NCBI GenBank assembly: GCA_017503445.1
Contig: JAFVTB010000016.1
Coordinates: forward strand, 1 to 6,100
Length of the DNA stretch: 6,100 nucleotides
Source: Clostridia bacterium
Lineage (GTDB): Bacteria > Bacillota > Clostridia > Christensenellales > UBA1242
Reading direction: 5' to 3'
Shown here: positions 4,660 through 6,100 of the stretch, piece after piece
Layout of the letters: each line of letters opens with the position of its first letter
How positions within the stretch are numbered: the stretch's first letter is position 1
Position numbers and translations under genes: made by a program
Notes under the pieces: model-generated
The model's database searches: none
The model's input: the letters and a program-made list of their open reading frames with translations, nothing else
Told to the model about the DNA's origin: nothing

Positions 4660-5820
4660 ATGAAAAGAAGATATTTTGTGCTTTGTTTGCTTTTGGTTTG
4701 CGTGCTTGCATCTTTTATGGCGGGCAAACTGCCTTCAAAGGTCTATGCCTTGCCCGATGAAATTTCGGTGAACAGCCGCGCTGCCATTTTGGTGGACTAT
4801 GTCAGCGGTGAAGTTCTGCACCAGCAAAATGCTGACCAAAAGTTTGAAGTTGCCAGCATGGTGAAACTTATGACCATATATCTCACTATTGACGCGCTTG
4901 AAAACGGCCAAATCGCGCTTGATGACACCCTTGTGGCAAGTGAATATGCCGCAAGCCATGGCGGAAGCCAAGTGTTCTTGGATGCGGGCTCAAGCTATAA
5001 CGTTGGCAAAATGCTTCAAAGTGTGATTATGGCATCGGCAAATGATGCAAGCGTTGCGCTGGCAGAGTTCGTTGCGGGCAGTGAAAAGGCGTTTGTTGAA
5101 AAAATGAACCAAACCGCAAAATCAATTGGTATGGAAAACACGCAGTATGCCAATGCAACGGGCTTGCCTGCGCCAATGCAGTTTTCCACCGCGGCCGACA
5201 CAGTGAAAATCCTTTCAAAACTTATCCCAAATGAAACATATCACAAGTTTTCATCAATGTGGATGGATGAACTTGTGCATCCATCAGGCAGGAAAACCGA
5301 GATTGTGAACACCAATAAACTTACGCGCTACTATAAGGGTTGCGATAGTGGCAAAACGGGCTTCACCGATGAAGCGGGATATTGCCTTGCATCTTCCGTT
5401 ATGCGCGATGATATGCGCCTTGTGGCGGTTGTGATGGGCGCAAAAACCGCAAAAGAAAGGTTTTCTGAAAGCATCAACCTTTTCAACTGGGGCTTTTCAA
5501 ATTTCAAAAACAATATCATTTTGGATTGCGGTGAGGCGGTTGGCGAAGTCAATGTTGTGCGCAGTTTGAAGACAAGTGCAAAAGTTTTTGCCAAAGAGTG
5601 TTTCAGTGCCGTAACCCCCGTTGGAAAAGCCCACGAATATGAAATCAAGTTTGATATTCAAAAATCTGCAAAAGCACCGATGAATAAGGGCGATGTTGTT
5701 GGCGTTGCCGTTGTCAGCAAAAAAGGCCTTGTGGTGAAGGAAGTTGAACTTGTTCTTGGCGAAGACATTGTCGCCCTGACCTATCCCCAAGCCATCGGCA
5801 AAGTTGCAAAAGCATGGTAA
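4660..5820 (+). CDS. D-alanyl-D-alanine carboxypeptidase, penicillin-binding protein, peptidase family S11 (DacA/DacF type), 386 aa
   Basis: It removes the terminal D-Ala from peptidoglycan pentapeptides outside the membrane, limiting cross-linking, and is a target of beta-lactams. All three active-site motifs are present: SxxK as S66-M-V-K69, SxN as S126-A-N128 and KTG as K232-T-G234, followed by FTDEAGYC typical of the family. Residues 1-30 are a signal peptide (MKRR, a long Leu/Val core, cleavage likely after VYA at 30). The catalytic domain spans about 31-275. Residues about 285-375 fit the beta-rich C-terminal domain of PBP5-like enzymes. The final residues (about 376-386) are too short for the usual amphipathic membrane anchor, so the enzyme may be released or held by other means. 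The length is usual for the family. The NTNKL-x6-GCDSGKTG segment recalls the DacF-like enzymes of spore formers, but this does not decide a sporulation role. Confidence 0.95.
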   Translation: MKRRYFVLCLLLVCVLASFMAGKLPSKVYALPDEISVNSRAAILVDYVSGEVLHQQNADQKFEVASMVKLMTIYLTIDALENGQIALDDTLVASEYAASHGGSQVFLDAGSSYNVGKMLQSVIMASANDASVALAEFVAGSEKAFVEKMNQTAKSIGMENTQYANATGLPAPMQFSTAADTVKILSKLIPNETYHKFSSMWMDELVHPSGRKTEIVNTNKLTRYYKGCDSGKTGFTDEAGYCLASSVMRDDMRLVAVVMGAKTAKERFSESINLFNWGFSNFKNNIILDCGEAVGEVNVVRSLKTSAKVFAKECFSAVTPVGKAHEYEIKFDIQKSAKAPMNKGDVVGVAVVSKKGLVVKEVELVLGEDIVALTYPQAIGKVAKAW

Positions 5821-5828
5821 ATATTAAA

Positions 5829-5866
5829 AAAACTATCCAAAACGGATAGTTTATTTGTTTTTCTTT
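5829..5866. terminator. Bidirectional terminator between convergent genes
   Basis: AAACTATCC (5830-5838) and GGATAGTTT (5844-5852) form a perfect nine-pair stem with an AAAAC loop. On the plus strand it is followed by a T-rich stretch (ATTTGTTTTTC) and ends the carboxypeptidase transcript. On the minus strand it is followed by seven T and ends the small membrane-protein gene, whose TAA stop (5853-5851) is part of the stem. Confidence 0.88.
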
Positions 5867-6100
5867 TTGTGTGTGTTTATTTGATAAATAATGAAATCAG
5901 CATCATAAGCAAGCAAAACACTAATAGGAACTATTATTTTCCAAATATCAAATATTAAAGATTGTGTTTCATAAGGTAAAATATTATAGATAAGTTGAAA
6001 AACTGCCAATATCACAAGGATAACAAAGAAGATAAAGTATAATAAATACAATAAATATGCACTAATTGAAATTGTATCAGGTTTTGGTGGTTTTATAATA
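5851..6100 (-). CDS. Small two-helix membrane protein, 5' end beyond the right window edge (partial)
   Basis: The frame is open from the stop at 5851 to the window edge, giving at least 83 codons. The first in-window start, TTG at 6051, has no ribosome site before it and lies inside the first hydrophobic stretch. The frame continues upstream as a plausible KPPKPDTISIS segment. I therefore treat the gene as partial, with its true start outside the window. Two hydrophobic segments are visible. The first is long and rich in Leu, Ile, Phe and Tyr (about 20-25 residues); the second contains IVPISVLLAY. A short polar loop (PYETQS) lies between them, and a basic KKKNK tail probably faces the cytoplasm. 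The family is not recognised. It is convergent with the carboxypeptidase gene and shares its terminator. Confidence 0.6.
   Translation of the reverse strand, partial: IIKPPKPDTISISAYLLYLLYFIFFVILVILAVFQLIYNILPYETQSLIFDIWKIIVPISVLLAYDADFIIYQINTHKKKNK

Overview
The window looks like chromosomal DNA from a low-GC Gram-positive bacterium, most likely an uncultured Clostridia-like member of the Bacillota. The support is AT-rich DNA, strong AGGAGG-type ribosome binding sites, GTG and TTG starts, a lipobox lipoprotein, a secreted S11 D,D-carboxypeptidase and compact Rho-independent terminators. The genus cannot be read from the sequence. No tRNA, rRNA, CRISPR array, insertion sequence or phage gene was seen.

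Left half (1-3583): four genes on the minus strand. In transcription order they are a 97-residue helical protein, a subtilisin-family (S8) protease whose TTG start overlaps the 97-residue gene's stop codon, a 380-residue PIN-domain protein (PIN-B) and a 293-residue paralogue (PIN-A). Both PIN genes have their own sigma-A-type promoter. PIN-B keeps all four acidic residues expected of a PIN nuclease, whereas PIN-A has lost three of them and is probably a non-catalytic homologue. Both share a C-terminal RTLF-x-KY-x3-PL block, and PIN-B alone adds a Pro/Lys-rich linker and a terminal helix.

Centre and right (3584-5820): a divergent AT-rich promoter region separates the 97-residue gene from plus-strand genes. 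These are a 92-residue Met-rich protein with two LLPxLS repeats, a small lipoprotein of unknown function with a good terminator, and a secreted D-Ala-D-Ala carboxypeptidase. The carboxypeptidase upstream region contains a perfect match to a Spo0A box. A bidirectional terminator separates this gene from a convergent minus-strand small membrane protein that runs off the right edge of the window.

How the genes work together is mostly unknown. The 97-residue protein and the subtilase are translationally coupled and probably function together. The carboxypeptidase trims peptidoglycan outside the cell. The PIN pair may act on RNA as an active/inactive pair, which is an inference from residue patterns only.
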